From Halomonas urumqiensis (lineage in GTDB: Bacteria; Pseudomonadota; Gammaproteobacteria; Pseudomonadales; Halomonadaceae): a stretch of DNA of 64,000 nucleotides. The stretch's first letter is position 1, and each line of letters starts with the position of its first letter. Positions 9,171-17,947 of the stretch are shown one piece after another. A program made the translations under genes and the position numbers. The stretch covers positions 124,001-188,000 of the forward strand of contig NZ_PYUD01000005.1 of NCBI RefSeq assembly GCF_003028575.1, written 5' to 3'. Under the pieces are notes generated by a model that was not told where the DNA came from, ran no database searches, and saw nothing but the letters and a program-made list of their open reading frames with translations.

Positions 9171-9298
9171 GGCGGATGACCGTGCGGATGACGAAAAGAC
9201 AGCATTCTATCAGCCCCGCACGGGCGACCCCAGCGTCTCCACCTCCGCACCGGTCTTGGCCAACCGTCAACTCCGTCATTCACAGGAAACCATCCACG

Positions 9299-9331
9299 AA
9301 AAAAAGGGCGCGCCTGCCACCAGGCGCGCCC
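9299..9331 (-). terminator. intrinsic terminator in the leader of the TrmB-like/EmrE operon
   Basis: A 10-bp perfect GC stem (GGGCGCGCCT at 9306-9315, AGGCGCGCCC at 9322-9331) with a 6-nt loop is followed on the minus strand by seven U residues (9299-9305). This is a textbook Rho-independent terminator reading leftwards. No large gene on the minus strand ends before it; only the 18-codon ORF at 9349-9405 does. It lies about 130 bp before the methyltransferase start, so it could act as an attenuator for that operon or close a short transcript. Confidence 0.85.
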
Positions 9332-9348
9332 ACAACCACTCATATGAC

Positions 9349-9405
9349 TCAAACAGCCGTTTCATGGTACCGGCCGACGCTAAAAAATTCAAACATTCGT
9401 TTCAT
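9349..9405 (-). CDS. possible 18-residue leader peptide upstream of the terminator
   Basis: An 18-codon ORF (MKRMFEFFSVGRYHETAV) with AAAGGA eight bases before its ATG and a stop 17 nt before the terminator stem. A second small ORF starts at 9365 in another frame, opens MKRLFESYEW, and would read through the terminator stem, ending at 9276. The two share MKR(L/M)FE because of a 17-bp direct repeat. No peptide like these is known to me. The layout suits a translated leader controlling termination, but it may instead be a chance ORF in a regulatory region. Confidence 0.4.
   Translation of the reverse strand: MKRMFEFFSVGRYHETAV
9349..9405. repeat. two 17-bp direct repeats 40 bp apart
   Basis: TCAAACAGCCGTTTCAT (9349-9365) and TCAAACATTCGTTTCAT (9389-9405) match at 15 of 17 positions and are spaced exactly 40 bp start to start, near four helical turns. 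Each contains an AAAC-N4-GTTT dyad. They could be paired operator sites in the fabY/TrmB-like divergent region, or the trace of a small duplication that created the two MKR(L/M)FE ORF starts. Confidence 0.5.
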
Positions 9406-9566
9406 GATTAATATCCTTTCACCCCCACCACCAGGCCTGTCGTGGCATGACGTCGCGGCAGGCCGGGTGCTATGATCGATCACCAGAAACCTGCATCCGG
9501 CTCGCACGTTTGGACGGTGCCACGTTTGGACGGTGCGCAGTCATCAACAGCAACGAGGACCCCGGC

Positions 9567-11474
9567 TTGTCACATTTACCGGTGATCGTCGGTATGGGCG
9601 GCGTGAACCCCGCCGGCAGAACCTCGGGTCACCAGGCGTTTCGTCGCACCGTGCTGGACGCCCTTCCCGATCAACTTCAGGCCCGCACGCTGCTTGGCCT
9701 GGCGGCGATGATGCGCCTGGCCAGCGGTCAGGCGGATAAGAGCTGGCTAGATGCCGAAGGCCGGCCGCTCGACGCCGCCCAGATCATCGAGCAGACGCGC
9801 CAGCAGGTGCTGGACCATACGCTGATCCGGCGCATTGAGGCGCCTTGCTTCAACGCCGCGGGCCTGCCCGCCAACCGCAAGGCCAGCCTGGCGCTGGACA
9901 CGCCACTGACGTTTCGCATCCGTCGCCGCCAGTTACCCGACGACTTGCCGCCTACCTGGCAGGTGCGCGAAATCGACCGTCACACACTTGAGGTCGAGGT
10001 GCCCGCCGGCAACATGGAGGTCATGCTGCCCGAGACCCGCCAGGCCCAGGTACGTGCCGCCGGCCAACTGCCCAGTGGGTTCGAGCCCAGCCGTTTCTAT
10101 CGCAGCGTGCACCACCCGCGCGGCCTGTCCATGGCGATCTTCGCCGCCAGCGACTGCCTGGGCGACAGTGGCCTGGAATGGGACACCCTGCGCGACCAGC
10201 TCGACCCCGACGAGATCGCGGTCTACGCCGGCAACTCCATCGGCCAGCTCGACGACGAGGGCTGGGGCGGGCTGTTGAAGTGTTTCGTATCCGGTAACCG
10301 CGCGACCTCAAAGCAGATGCCACTGGGGTACGGGCAGATGCCCGCCGACTTCCTCAACGCCTATGTGCTTGGCAGCGTGGGGGGAACCGGCGCGGCACTT
10401 GGCGCTTGCGCCAGCTTTCTCTACAACCTGCGCCTGGGGGTCGATGACATCAGTGCCGGACGCCGCCGGGTGGTCATGGTCGGCACCGCCGATGCCCCGG
10501 TCACCCCGGAAATCATCGAGGGCTTTCGCGCCATGGGCGCACTGGCGGACGACGACAGCCTCAAGGCACTCGATGCGCTTGAACTGTTGACCGATGCGGA
10601 TTACCAGCGGGCGTGCCGCCCCTTCGCACGTAATTGCGGCTTCACCATCGCCGAGTCCAGCCAGTTCATCATGCTGATGGACGATGCCCTGGCGCTCGAA
10701 GTCGGCGCCGAGATTCTCGGCAGTGTGCCGGGAGTCTTCGTCAATGCCGACGGCTGGAAACGTTCCATCTCCGCCCCTGGCATCGGTAATTACATCACCC
10801 TGGGCAAGGCCGCCTCGCTGGTACGCGACATGCTTGGCGAACGCGCCCTGCGCGAGCGTACCTTCCTGCATGCCCATGGCACCAGCACCCCCAAGAACCG
10901 GGTCACCGAGTCACATGTCTTCGATCTGGTGGCCCGCGCCTACGGCATCGAATCCTGGCCGGTGGTGGCCGTGAAGGCGTTCGTCGGGCATTCCCAGGGC
11001 AGTGCCGCCGGTGACCAACTGACCAGCGCCCTTGGCAGCTTCGCCCATGATCTGCTGCCAGGCATTGTCACCCTGGATGCGGTGGCGAACGATGTGTACG
11101 CCGACCACCTCAGGCTGTCGCGCGAGCCCACCCCCTTCACCGCCGATGCCGCCTTCATCAATGCCAAGGGCTTCGGGGGCAACAACGCCACGGGGGTCGT
11201 GCTGTCGCCGGCGGTGACCGAGCGGTTGCTCACCAAGCGCCATGGCGAGGCCGCACTGGACGCCTGGCGGGCGCGGCGCGAGGCCATCCGCGAGAGTGCC
11301 GCCCACTACCATCAACAGGCCGACCTTGGCCACTTCCGGGCGCGCTACCGCTTCGGCGAAGGGGTGCTGGAAGGGCCGGAACTCGAGGTCAGCGACACCG
11401 CCATCAAGATTCCGGGCTTCGCCCGCGCGGTGTCTCTCGCCGTGGACAACCCTTTTGGAAGGCTCGAGGACTGA
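9567..11474 (+). CDS. fabY: beta-ketoacyl-ACP synthase FabY-like
   Basis: A large ketosynthase of the FabY type, which in Pseudomonas aeruginosa condenses acetyl-CoA with malonyl-ACP to start fatty acid synthesis in place of FabH. I chose the TTG at 9567: GAGGA lies eight bases upstream and the resulting 635 residues (LSHLPVIVGMGG) match the P. aeruginosa protein (about 634); the upstream ATG at 9447 would add 40 unlike residues. The thiolase-fold active site is visible: cysteine in GACASFLYN, histidines in FLHAHGTSTPKN and FVGHSQGSAAGD. It directly abuts coaD (stop at 11474, ATG at 11475), tying fatty acid initiation to CoA synthesis. Confidence 0.92.
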   Translation: MSHLPVIVGMGGVNPAGRTSGHQAFRRTVLDALPDQLQARTLLGLAAMMRLASGQADKSWLDAEGRPLDAAQIIEQTRQQVLDHTLIRRIEAPCFNAAGLPANRKASLALDTPLTFRIRRRQLPDDLPPTWQVREIDRHTLEVEVPAGNMEVMLPETRQAQVRAAGQLPSGFEPSRFYRSVHHPRGLSMAIFAASDCLGDSGLEWDTLRDQLDPDEIAVYAGNSIGQLDDEGWGGLLKCFVSGNRATSKQMPLGYGQMPADFLNAYVLGSVGGTGAALGACASFLYNLRLGVDDISAGRRRVVMVGTADAPVTPEIIEGFRAMGALADDDSLKALDALELLTDADYQRACRPFARNCGFTIAESSQFIMLMDDALALEVGAEILGSVPGVFVNADGWKRSISAPGIGNYITLGKAASLVRDMLGERALRERTFLHAHGTSTPKNRVTESHVFDLVARAYGIESWPVVAVKAFVGHSQGSAAGDQLTSALGSFAHDLLPGIVTLDAVANDVYADHLRLSREPTPFTADAAFINAKGFGGNNATGVVLSPAVTERLLTKRHGEAALDAWRARREAIRESAAHYHQQADLGHFRARYRFGEGVLEGPELEVSDTAIKIPGFARAVSLAVDNPFGRLED

Positions 11475-11954
<480 letters not shown>

Positions 11955-12033
11955 CCAAACGACTCGGGATTGAGACGCCCCAAGCGCTTCAATCCCGCCG
12001 GGCCGCCTTGGCACCCGACCAGCGAATCCGTGA

Positions 12034-12291
<258 letters not shown>

Positions 12292-12311
12292 TAGCGCAAC
12301 TCAAGCAGGAC

Positions 12312-12683
12312 TCATGGCGCGTGGTCGGGTTCCACCATGCCGGAAGACTGGCGTTGGCTTGGTGGCAGGCTGTTCGTGCAACCCAGGCAACGCTTGAAGG
12401 TTGCCCTGGCAGGCGTCATGACCAGCGTCTCGGCCACCCCTTCCATATTGCCGCCCAGCGCAGAAAACGGCAGTGACACCACGAACAGTGCCGTTCCCCC
12501 CAAGGTGGCCGCCGCCAGCAACGGGCGAGCCACCAGAGCATCCAGGATCATCGCTCCGCCGCCCGGCTGGGTTTCCAGGTTGTGTCGCTGGTGTTGCTCC
12601 TGTGCCACCGCTGGAAGGCTTACCAGCATGACGGCCAGCGTCAGGCTGGTAAGCAAGGTCGTGCGCTTGCCAGATCGTTTCAT
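12312..12683 (-). CDS. small exported protein with CxxC, unknown function
   Basis: A 123-residue protein convergent with the ferredoxin gene. Start 12683 has AAGGGGA upstream and gives a signal peptide (MKRSGKRTTLL, hydrophobic core, cleavage near AVA-QE); the longer frame would bury it. After a polar linker there is one hydrophobic segment (LAAATLGGTALFVVSLPF) and a conserved-looking tail ending FKRCLGCTNSLPP, with a CxxC. I recall short proteins of this pattern in pseudomonads and halomonads, sometimes labelled multidrug transporter without evidence. It is probably envelope-anchored; no function can be given. Confidence 0.7.
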   Translation of the reverse strand: MKRSGKRTTLLTSLTLAVMLVSLPAVAQEQHQRHNLETQPGGGAMILDALVARPLLAAATLGGTALFVVSLPFSALGGNMEGVAETLVMTPARATFKRCLGCTNSLPPSQRQSSGMVEPDHAP

Positions 12684-12935
12684 GTCGTTCCCCTTGTTCT
12701 GCCTACCCGGCACATTGGGCCAGGTTACCATGCCGGGCACCGCCCCAGCGCGCCAAGTGATCCACGTTAGCCTGATGACGAAGATAACCTGATGACTAAG
12801 GTAGCCCGCTTTGTCGCGGCGCCCAAGGCCAGCATGGCGATCCAGGGGCAATAGGTGATGAGCACAGTGCGAAGCGGTTGCGTCTCCCGTGCTGGAGCGC
12901 CATGCTGAGCGGCTTCATGCATGCCGGAAGCCGCC

Positions 12936-14321
12936 ATGGCCTCGTCATCTGTTCACACCGACATCGCCCGTCAGCGAATCTGGACGCTTGCCTGGCCGAT
13001 TATCTTGTCCAATATCAGTGTACCGCTGCTGGGCCTGGTGGACACCGCCGTGGTCGGCCACCTGCCAGATTCGCGCTATCTCGCTGGGGTGACGCTTGGC
13101 GCTACGCTATTCAGCTTCCTCTACTGGGGCTTCGGTTTCCTGCGCATGGGCACCACCGGCCTGACCTCCCAGGCAGTGGGGCGCGAAAGCGACGGCGACG
13201 TGCGCAACCTGCTGGGCCAGTCACTGCTGATGGCGGCAGGCATCGGCGCGCTGTTGATCGTCTTCTCCTCTCCCTTGATCGGCCTCGGGCTCTGGTTGCT
13301 CGATGGCAGCAAGGTAGCCACCGAACTGGCGGCGGAGTACGCCCGGATTCGCATCCTCTCGGCACCGGCGGTGCTCGCCAACTATGCCATCCTCGGCTGG
13401 TTCCTCGGCCAGCAGAATTCTCGAGTGACACTCGGCATCCTGGTGCTGACCAATGGCGTCAATATCCTCCTCGACCTGCTCTTCGTGGTCGGGCTCGGGA
13501 TGACCAGCGACGGCGTGGCCTGGGCCACGGTCATCGCCGACTATACGGCGCTGACGTTCGGGCTGTGGCTGGTCAGCCGGCAGCTGCGGGTGCTGTCGGG
13601 CCGCTTCCTGCGCGAAAGGCTGTTGGCCCTTGCCGCCTATGCAGAGCTCTTCCAGGTCAACGCCAACCTGTTCGTGCGCACTCTGGGCCTGCTGTTCGCC
13701 ATGGCCTTTTTCACCGCGCAGGGGGCCGCGCAGGGTGATACCGTGCTGGCCGCCAATGCGGTACTGATGCAGTTCATCATGCTGACGAGCTTCGCACTGG
13801 ATGGCTTCGCCCACGCCACCGAAGCGCTGGTCGGTCGTTCGGTAGGACGCCAACGCTGGGACGAGTTTGGCGCTACGGTGCGCAGCGCCGCCTGGTTCTC
13901 GCTTGCGACCGCAGGACTTTTTTCGCTTGCCTTCGTGATGGGAGGCGCCTCGCTCATCGCACTGCTCACAGGCCTGCCCGAGGTCCGCGAAACCGCCGCA
14001 AGTTATCTGCCGTGGATGGTGGTGATGCCGCTGATCGCGGTGTGGAGTTACCTGCTCGACGGGGTGTTCATCGGCGCCACGGCGATTCGCGAGATGCGCA
14101 ACAGCATCTTTGCCGGTCTCGTCGCCTACCTGCCGACCTGGTGGCTGCTTGAGGCACTGATGGCACCCGAGCACTTGAACCATGGCTTGTGGGCCGCCTT
14201 CCTGGCCTTCGCCACGGTGCGCTCCTGGGTGCTCGGCGGCTACTACCTGCATCATCGCCGCCACCACTGGTCGGCCGGAACCCGTCCGGACGCGGCAAGC
14301 GAGCGTGGAAATGTCCCCTGA
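12936..14321 (+). CDS. MATE family efflux transporter (DinF-like)
   Basis: A 461-residue inner-membrane antiporter with twelve predicted helices in two homologous halves. The first half shows WTLAWPIILSNISVPLLGLVDTAVVGHL, a standard MATE opening, and the second repeats the pattern from LLALAAYAELFQVN. It belongs to the DinF branch by length and motif. ATG 12936 (MASSSVHTD) has GGAAG at good spacing; ATG 12921 is an alternative. The substrate is unknown; DinF-type pumps move organic cations using proton or sodium gradients. Confidence 0.92.
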   Translation: MASSSVHTDIARQRIWTLAWPIILSNISVPLLGLVDTAVVGHLPDSRYLAGVTLGATLFSFLYWGFGFLRMGTTGLTSQAVGRESDGDVRNLLGQSLLMAAGIGALLIVFSSPLIGLGLWLLDGSKVATELAAEYARIRILSAPAVLANYAILGWFLGQQNSRVTLGILVLTNGVNILLDLLFVVGLGMTSDGVAWATVIADYTALTFGLWLVSRQLRVLSGRFLRERLLALAAYAELFQVNANLFVRTLGLLFAMAFFTAQGAAQGDTVLAANAVLMQFIMLTSFALDGFAHATEALVGRSVGRQRWDEFGATVRSAAWFSLATAGLFSLAFVMGGASLIALLTGLPEVRETAASYLPWMVVMPLIAVWSYLLDGVFIGATAIREMRNSIFAGLVAYLPTWWLLEALMAPEHLNHGLWAAFLAFATVRSWVLGGYYLHHRRHHWSAGTRPDAASERGNVP

Positions 14322-14416
14322 CGATCTTGCAAGCGTTGAGGGAAAAGTGGCGCAAGCCACTGAACGTGCGCTATTTTCCTGGGGCACGCCAGAGACTGAA
14401 AATTTCAAGGGAGCTC

Positions 14417-15730
14417 ATGATGCTAAAGGCCTTATCAAAACCGGCCGTGAAGCTGGTCGACCGCTACCTGCCCGACCCCTATATCTTCGTATTGCTCTTG
14501 ACGATCATCGCCGCCACTGCGGCCATCGCCGTGGAGCGCCAGACGCCACTGGCGGTGCTGCGCTTCTGGGGCGATGGCTTCTGGAGCTTACTGACGTTCT
14601 CCATGCAGATGCTGCTGGTGCTGGTCACCGGTTTCATGCTGGCAAGCTCTCCCCCCGTGAAGAAGCTGCTGCAGAAACTCGCCAGCCTCGCCAAGGGCCC
14701 GGGTGGCGCCATCCTGCTGGTGACCTATGTGTCACTTGCCGCCAGCTGGATCAACTGGGGCTTCGGGCTGGTGGTGGGCGCGCTGTTCGCCAAAGAGCTG
14801 GCGCGCCTGGTGCGCGTCGACTATCGGCTGCTTGTTGCCAGCGCCTACTCGGGCTTCGTGGTCTGGCATGGCGGGCTTGCCGGCTCCATCCCGTTGACGA
14901 TTGCCACCGACGGCCACTTCAGTGCCGACCAGATTGGCGTGATCGGCACCGGCTCGACGATCTTCGCCTTCTTCAATCTGGCCATCGTGGTGTGTCTGTT
15001 CATTTCGATTCCGCTGGTCAACCGCCTGATGCTTCCCGATGACAAGGACAGCGTCTACGTCGACCCCAAGCTGCTGGAGGAGGATGACACGTCCCGCGTA
15101 CGCATCACGCGACCGGCGGAGCGTCTTGAGAACAGCGTGATCCTCGCCTGGCTGGTAGGCATTCCAGGGCTGCTGTTTTTGCTCGACCATTTCGCACTGC
15201 GTGGCGGCGGCTTGAATCTAAATGTCGTCAACATGCTGTTCCTGTTCGTGGCCATCGTGCTGCACCGCACCCCGCGCAACCTGCTGACAAGCCTGAACGA
15301 GGCGATCAAGGGCGGGGCCGGCATCGTCATCCAGTTCCCCTTCTACGCCGGGATCATGGCGATCATGGTGCAGTCCGGGCTTGCCGCCACCATGTCCGAG
15401 GCACTGGTCTCGTTCGCCACTGAAACCTCACTGCCGTTCTGGTCGTTCATCAGTGCCGGCATCGTCAACCTGTTCGTGCCTTCGGGTGGCGGCCAGTGGG
15501 CGGTTCAGGCACCCGTCATGCTGCCGGCCGCCGAAGCGCTTGGCGTGGATATCCCACGCGTCGCCATGGCGGTGGCCTGGGGGGATGCCTGGACCAACCT
15601 GCTGCAGCCCTTCTGGGCCCTTCCGGTGCTGGCCATCGCCGGGCTGAAGGCGAAGGACATCATGGGCTTCTGCCTGATCCAGCTGTTCATCACCGGGGCG
15701 ATCATCGGGGTGGGCCTGACCTGGTTCTGA
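14417..15730 (+). CDS. AtoE-like short-chain fatty acid transporter
   Basis: A 437-residue carrier of the AtoE family, believed to import short-chain fatty acids such as acetoacetate and butyrate. The start at 14417 is preceded by AAGGGAG; the frame extends further upstream but that part overlaps the MATE gene and looks like a shadow. About ten to twelve hydrophobic segments are seen, with family landmarks NWGFGLVVGALFAKE, YSGFVVWHGGLAGSIPL and FVPSGGGQWAVQAPV. A 12-bp hairpin terminator follows. The acyl-CoA thioesterase gene comes next on the same strand, but the terminator between them argues against a single operon. Confidence 0.9.
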   Translation: MMLKALSKPAVKLVDRYLPDPYIFVLLLTIIAATAAIAVERQTPLAVLRFWGDGFWSLLTFSMQMLLVLVTGFMLASSPPVKKLLQKLASLAKGPGGAILLVTYVSLAASWINWGFGLVVGALFAKELARLVRVDYRLLVASAYSGFVVWHGGLAGSIPLTIATDGHFSADQIGVIGTGSTIFAFFNLAIVVCLFISIPLVNRLMLPDDKDSVYVDPKLLEEDDTSRVRITRPAERLENSVILAWLVGIPGLLFLLDHFALRGGGLNLNVVNMLFLFVAIVLHRTPRNLLTSLNEAIKGGAGIVIQFPFYAGIMAIMVQSGLAATMSEALVSFATETSLPFWSFISAGIVNLFVPSGGGQWAVQAPVMLPAAEALGVDIPRVAMAVAWGDAWTNLLQPFWALPVLAIAGLKAKDIMGFCLIQLFITGAIIGVGLTWF

Positions 15731-15776
15731 ACCAGGCAGGCGCAGCGCCTCATTCAGAGTGAACAATCCAACGGCA

Positions 15777-15805
15777 CGCCTTGCCCCCGAATAGGGGGCA
15801 AGGCG
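15777..15805 (+). terminator. hairpin after the AtoE-like gene
   Basis: A perfect 12-bp stem (CGCCTTGCCCCC at 15777-15788, GGGGGCAAGGCG at 15794-15805) with a 5-nt loop lies 46 bp after the stop. Only TTATG follows, so the U-tract is weak, but stem strength and position support termination. It ends 40 bp before the next gene. Confidence 0.6.
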
Positions 15806-15845
15806 TTATGCTATCAGGATACCGAATCCTTACAGGAACACGTAC

Positions 15846-16379
15846 ATGGAAGAGCAAGCGCTGCCCGGCCAGCATGAACTGTCGATGACCGTCTTGATGA
15901 CCCCCGACCTTGCCAACTTCAGCGGCAAGGTGCATGGAGGAGCCATCCTCAAGAAGCTCGACGAGGTCGCCTACGCCTGCGCCAGCCGCTATTCGGGCCA
16001 CTACGTGGTAACCCTCTCGGTGGATCAGGTGCTGTTCAAGCAGCCGATCCACGTCGGCGAACTGGTGACCTTCCTGGCGAGCGTCAACCACGTGGGGCGC
16101 TCCTCCATGGAGATCGGCATCAAGGTGGTGGCCGAAGACATCAAGAACAAGCTGATTCGCCATACCAACAGCTGTTACCTGACGATGGTCGCCGTGGATC
16201 AGGATGGCAAGCCGGCCCCCGTACCGCCACTGACGCTGGATACACCACTGCGCAAGTTGCGCTTCGAGAAGGCGGCACTGCGCAAGAAACTGCGCAAGCA
16301 GGCGAGCGAAGAGGAACAGAGAGCCCAGACGGAACATGCGCAAGACAGTACCAAGACGCGTGGTGAGCACCACACGTGA
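15846..16379 (+). CDS. hotdog-fold acyl-CoA thioesterase (YciA/BACH type)
   Basis: A 177-residue cytoplasmic thioesterase that hydrolyses acyl-CoA to free acid and CoA. One hotdog domain covers about residues 10-125, with NFSGKVHGGAILKKLDEVAY (the helix carrying the catalytic aspartate) and the SVDQVLFKQPIHVGELV strand pair. The last 40 residues are a charged, low-complexity tail rich in Lys, Glu and Gln, longer than in YciA (132). It probably forms a hexamer like relatives. Convergent with the entericidin-like gene. Confidence 0.9.
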   Translation: MEEQALPGQHELSMTVLMTPDLANFSGKVHGGAILKKLDEVAYACASRYSGHYVVTLSVDQVLFKQPIHVGELVTFLASVNHVGRSSMEIGIKVVAEDIKNKLIRHTNSCYLTMVAVDQDGKPAPVPPLTLDTPLRKLRFEKAALRKKLRKQASEEEQRAQTEHAQDSTKTRGEHHT

Positions 16380-16380
16380 T

Positions 16381-16439
16381 CCCCGCCTTCAGCAGGGAGA
16401 AATTGAGCCGGCCAAGCAGCACTGATCCGGCTCGCGGGG
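16381..16439. terminator. two-tier hairpin between convergent genes
   Basis: CCCCGC (16381-16386) pairs with GCGGGG (16434-16439), and inside it GAGCCGG (16405-16411) pairs with CCGGCTC (16427-16433). It fills the gap between the thioesterase stop and the entericidin-like stop and could terminate both. There is no U-tract on either side. Confidence 0.4.
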
Positions 16440-16446
16440 CATGCTA

Positions 16447-16578
16447 TCAATCAGCGGAGCGCTGGATTGCCTCCCCGCCCTGTTCGATGTCCTCCCCTGC
16501 GCCTCGCATGGTGTTGCAGCCAGACAACAGCGAGAGTGCGAAAAGCGACAGCATCACGAGAGCCAGTAGACGTTGCAT
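16447..16578 (-). CDS. entericidin A/B family small lipoprotein
   Basis: A 43-residue lipoprotein too short for ordinary gene calling. AAGGAGG precedes the ATG at 16578. The N-terminus is a lipoprotein signal ending LLSGC, with the cysteine at residue 21, followed by NTMRGAGEDIEQGGEAIQRSAD, the short amphipathic mature peptide seen in EcnA/EcnB. Entericidin B is a membrane-active bacteriolytic lipoprotein expressed in stationary phase under osmotic stress, with EcnA as antidote; here only one copy is visible. Many proteobacteria carry such single copies with no known toxicity. Confidence 0.88.
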   Translation of the reverse strand: MQRLLALVMLSLFALSLLSGCNTMRGAGEDIEQGGEAIQRSAD

Positions 16579-16654
16579 GGCCTTGCCTCCTTGCCAATTG
16601 AATTGTTGAGGAACTACCAATGCAATCTAGCACCGACTGGCAAAGGATGCAGAA

Positions 16655-17401
16655 TCAACCCAGTAATAACCGCATAATGATGGCAAAAATCACTATCACG
16701 GTGAGCCACTTGACCCAGAAGGCGCCGCGCGGGCTCATGTTGACCTTCACCCCCAGCCAGGCACCCAACATGCTGCCGGCGGCCAGCACCAACCCATAGC
16801 CCCAGCGCACCTGGTCATGGAACATGAAAATCGCCAGTGCCGGCAGGGTATAGACCAGCACGATCAATACCTTGAAGACGTTCACCTGTGCCAGGTCGAT
16901 CTTCAGCATGCGGTACAGCACGACAATGAACAGCACACCCACGCCCACCTGAATAAAGCCGCCATAAAGGCCTATGGCGAACATCGCCAGGTAAACGGTC
17001 GGGGTCAGCCGCTCGACGCTCAAGGGCCGCGTGTCCAGACGCGGTTGAGGCAGCAGCATCAACACCGCCGAGCCTGCCATCACGGTGATCAGGATCGCCT
17101 CGAACAGCACGTCGCTGACCTGCAGCGCCAGCCAGGCGCCGGCCAGGGAACCCAGAACCGCCGGCACGGAAAGGCGCAGGCTGAGCTCGACATGACGGGC
17201 ACCGGCACGCAGGAAACTCGCCACCGCCGAGATGCTCTGCAGCACGATGGAGACGCGGTTGGTGCCATTGGCCATCTGCGGCGACAGGCCAAGAAACATC
17301 AGCAACGGCAGGGTCAGCATCGAGCCCCCCGCCGAGAGCACGTTGATGAATCCGGCCAGGGTGCCGATGACCAACAGGGCCAGCGCTTCAAGAAGGGGCA
17401 T
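16655..17401 (-). CDS. TSUP (TauE/SafE) family membrane transporter
   Basis: A 248-residue inner-membrane carrier with about eight helices in two repeats. Start 17401 (MPLLEALALL) has AAAGGA; 11 extra in-frame codons upstream are unlikely. The signature NVLSAGGSMLTLPLL (residues about 19-33) and GFIQVGVGVLFIVVLY in the second half are the paired GxGG-type motifs of the family. Members move sulfite, sulfonates or other small anions; no linked metabolic gene reveals the substrate. Divergent from the HIT gene across about 120 bp. Confidence 0.88.
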   Translation of the reverse strand: MPLLEALALLVIGTLAGFINVLSAGGSMLTLPLLMFLGLSPQMANGTNRVSIVLQSISAVASFLRAGARHVELSLRLSVPAVLGSLAGAWLALQVSDVLFEAILITVMAGSAVLMLLPQPRLDTRPLSVERLTPTVYLAMFAIGLYGGFIQVGVGVLFIVVLYRMLKIDLAQVNVFKVLIVLVYTLPALAIFMFHDQVRWGYGLVLAAGSMLGAWLGVKVNMSPRGAFWVKWLTVIVIFAIIMRLLLG

Positions 17402-17524
17402 GTGGACATCCTTTCCTCGGTAACGAAGCTGCACAGCATAATGCGCCGGACACGCCAGGAAAACTCAACCGTTCGGCTGTGGCATCATGTGGCGGACTCT
17501 GCGGGTCTTCATATGGAGAATCAG

Positions 17525-17947
17525 ATGGGCGATTTCGAGATTGACGAGCGTCTGGCAAACGACACTTACCCGGTCACCGAGCTGCCGCTGTGCCAGCTGC
17601 GGCTAATGGATGACGCGCGTTATCCTTGGCTTGTGCTGGTTCCTCGTCGCCCGGGGGTCAGCGAAGTCTTTGAGCTCGATGAACAGGACCAGCAGCAATT
17701 GTGGCGGGAAGCCACCGCGATTGGCCGCGCCATGATGGCAATGTTCGAGGGCGACAAGCTCAATATCGCAAGCCTTGGCAATGTGGTCGCCCAGTTGCAC
17801 GTGCACGTGGTGGTCAGGCGCCGGGATGATGACAGCTGGCCGGCGCCAGTATGGGGACGAGGCGAGGCCCTGCCCTACGACCTGGAGGCCCAGGGAGAGA
17901 TGCGCGAGCGGATTCTTGCCGAGGTCGAGGGGCTGGAACTCGGCTAA
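17525..17947 (+). CDS. HIT domain protein (nucleotide-binding hydrolase family)
   Basis: A 140-residue histidine-triad protein, a family that hydrolyses diadenosine polyphosphates or nucleotidyl adducts. The active-site motif reads QLHVHVVVRRRDD: the first two histidines are present but the third position of HxHxHxx is valine. That pattern is found in a known proteobacterial subgroup, so it is not evidence of decay. GGAGA six bases before ATG 17525 favours that start over ATG 17513. Its stop overlaps the stop of the convergent NicO gene by four bases. Confidence 0.88.
   Translation: MGDFEIDERLANDTYPVTELPLCQLRLMDDARYPWLVLVPRRPGVSEVFELDEQDQQQLWREATAIGRAMMAMFEGDKLNIASLGNVVAQLHVHVVVRRRDDDSWPAPVWGRGEALPYDLEAQGEMRERILAEVEGLELG

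Noticed and set aside
13221..14408. 395-codon minus-strand open frame across the MATE gene
   Set aside because: It is antisense to a clear MATE transporter with no ribosome site, and its translation is His/Gln-rich shadow composition with no domain.
14182..15042. 286-codon plus-strand frame overlapping the MATE end and AtoE start
   Set aside because: Another frame (14417 start) gives a full AtoE-like protein; this one is Arg/Ala-rich shadow sequence.
17815..17826. Loss of the third histidine in the HIT triad as a sign of inactivity
   Set aside because: A valine or isoleucine at this place is usual in a known proteobacterial HIT subgroup, so it is not an anomaly.
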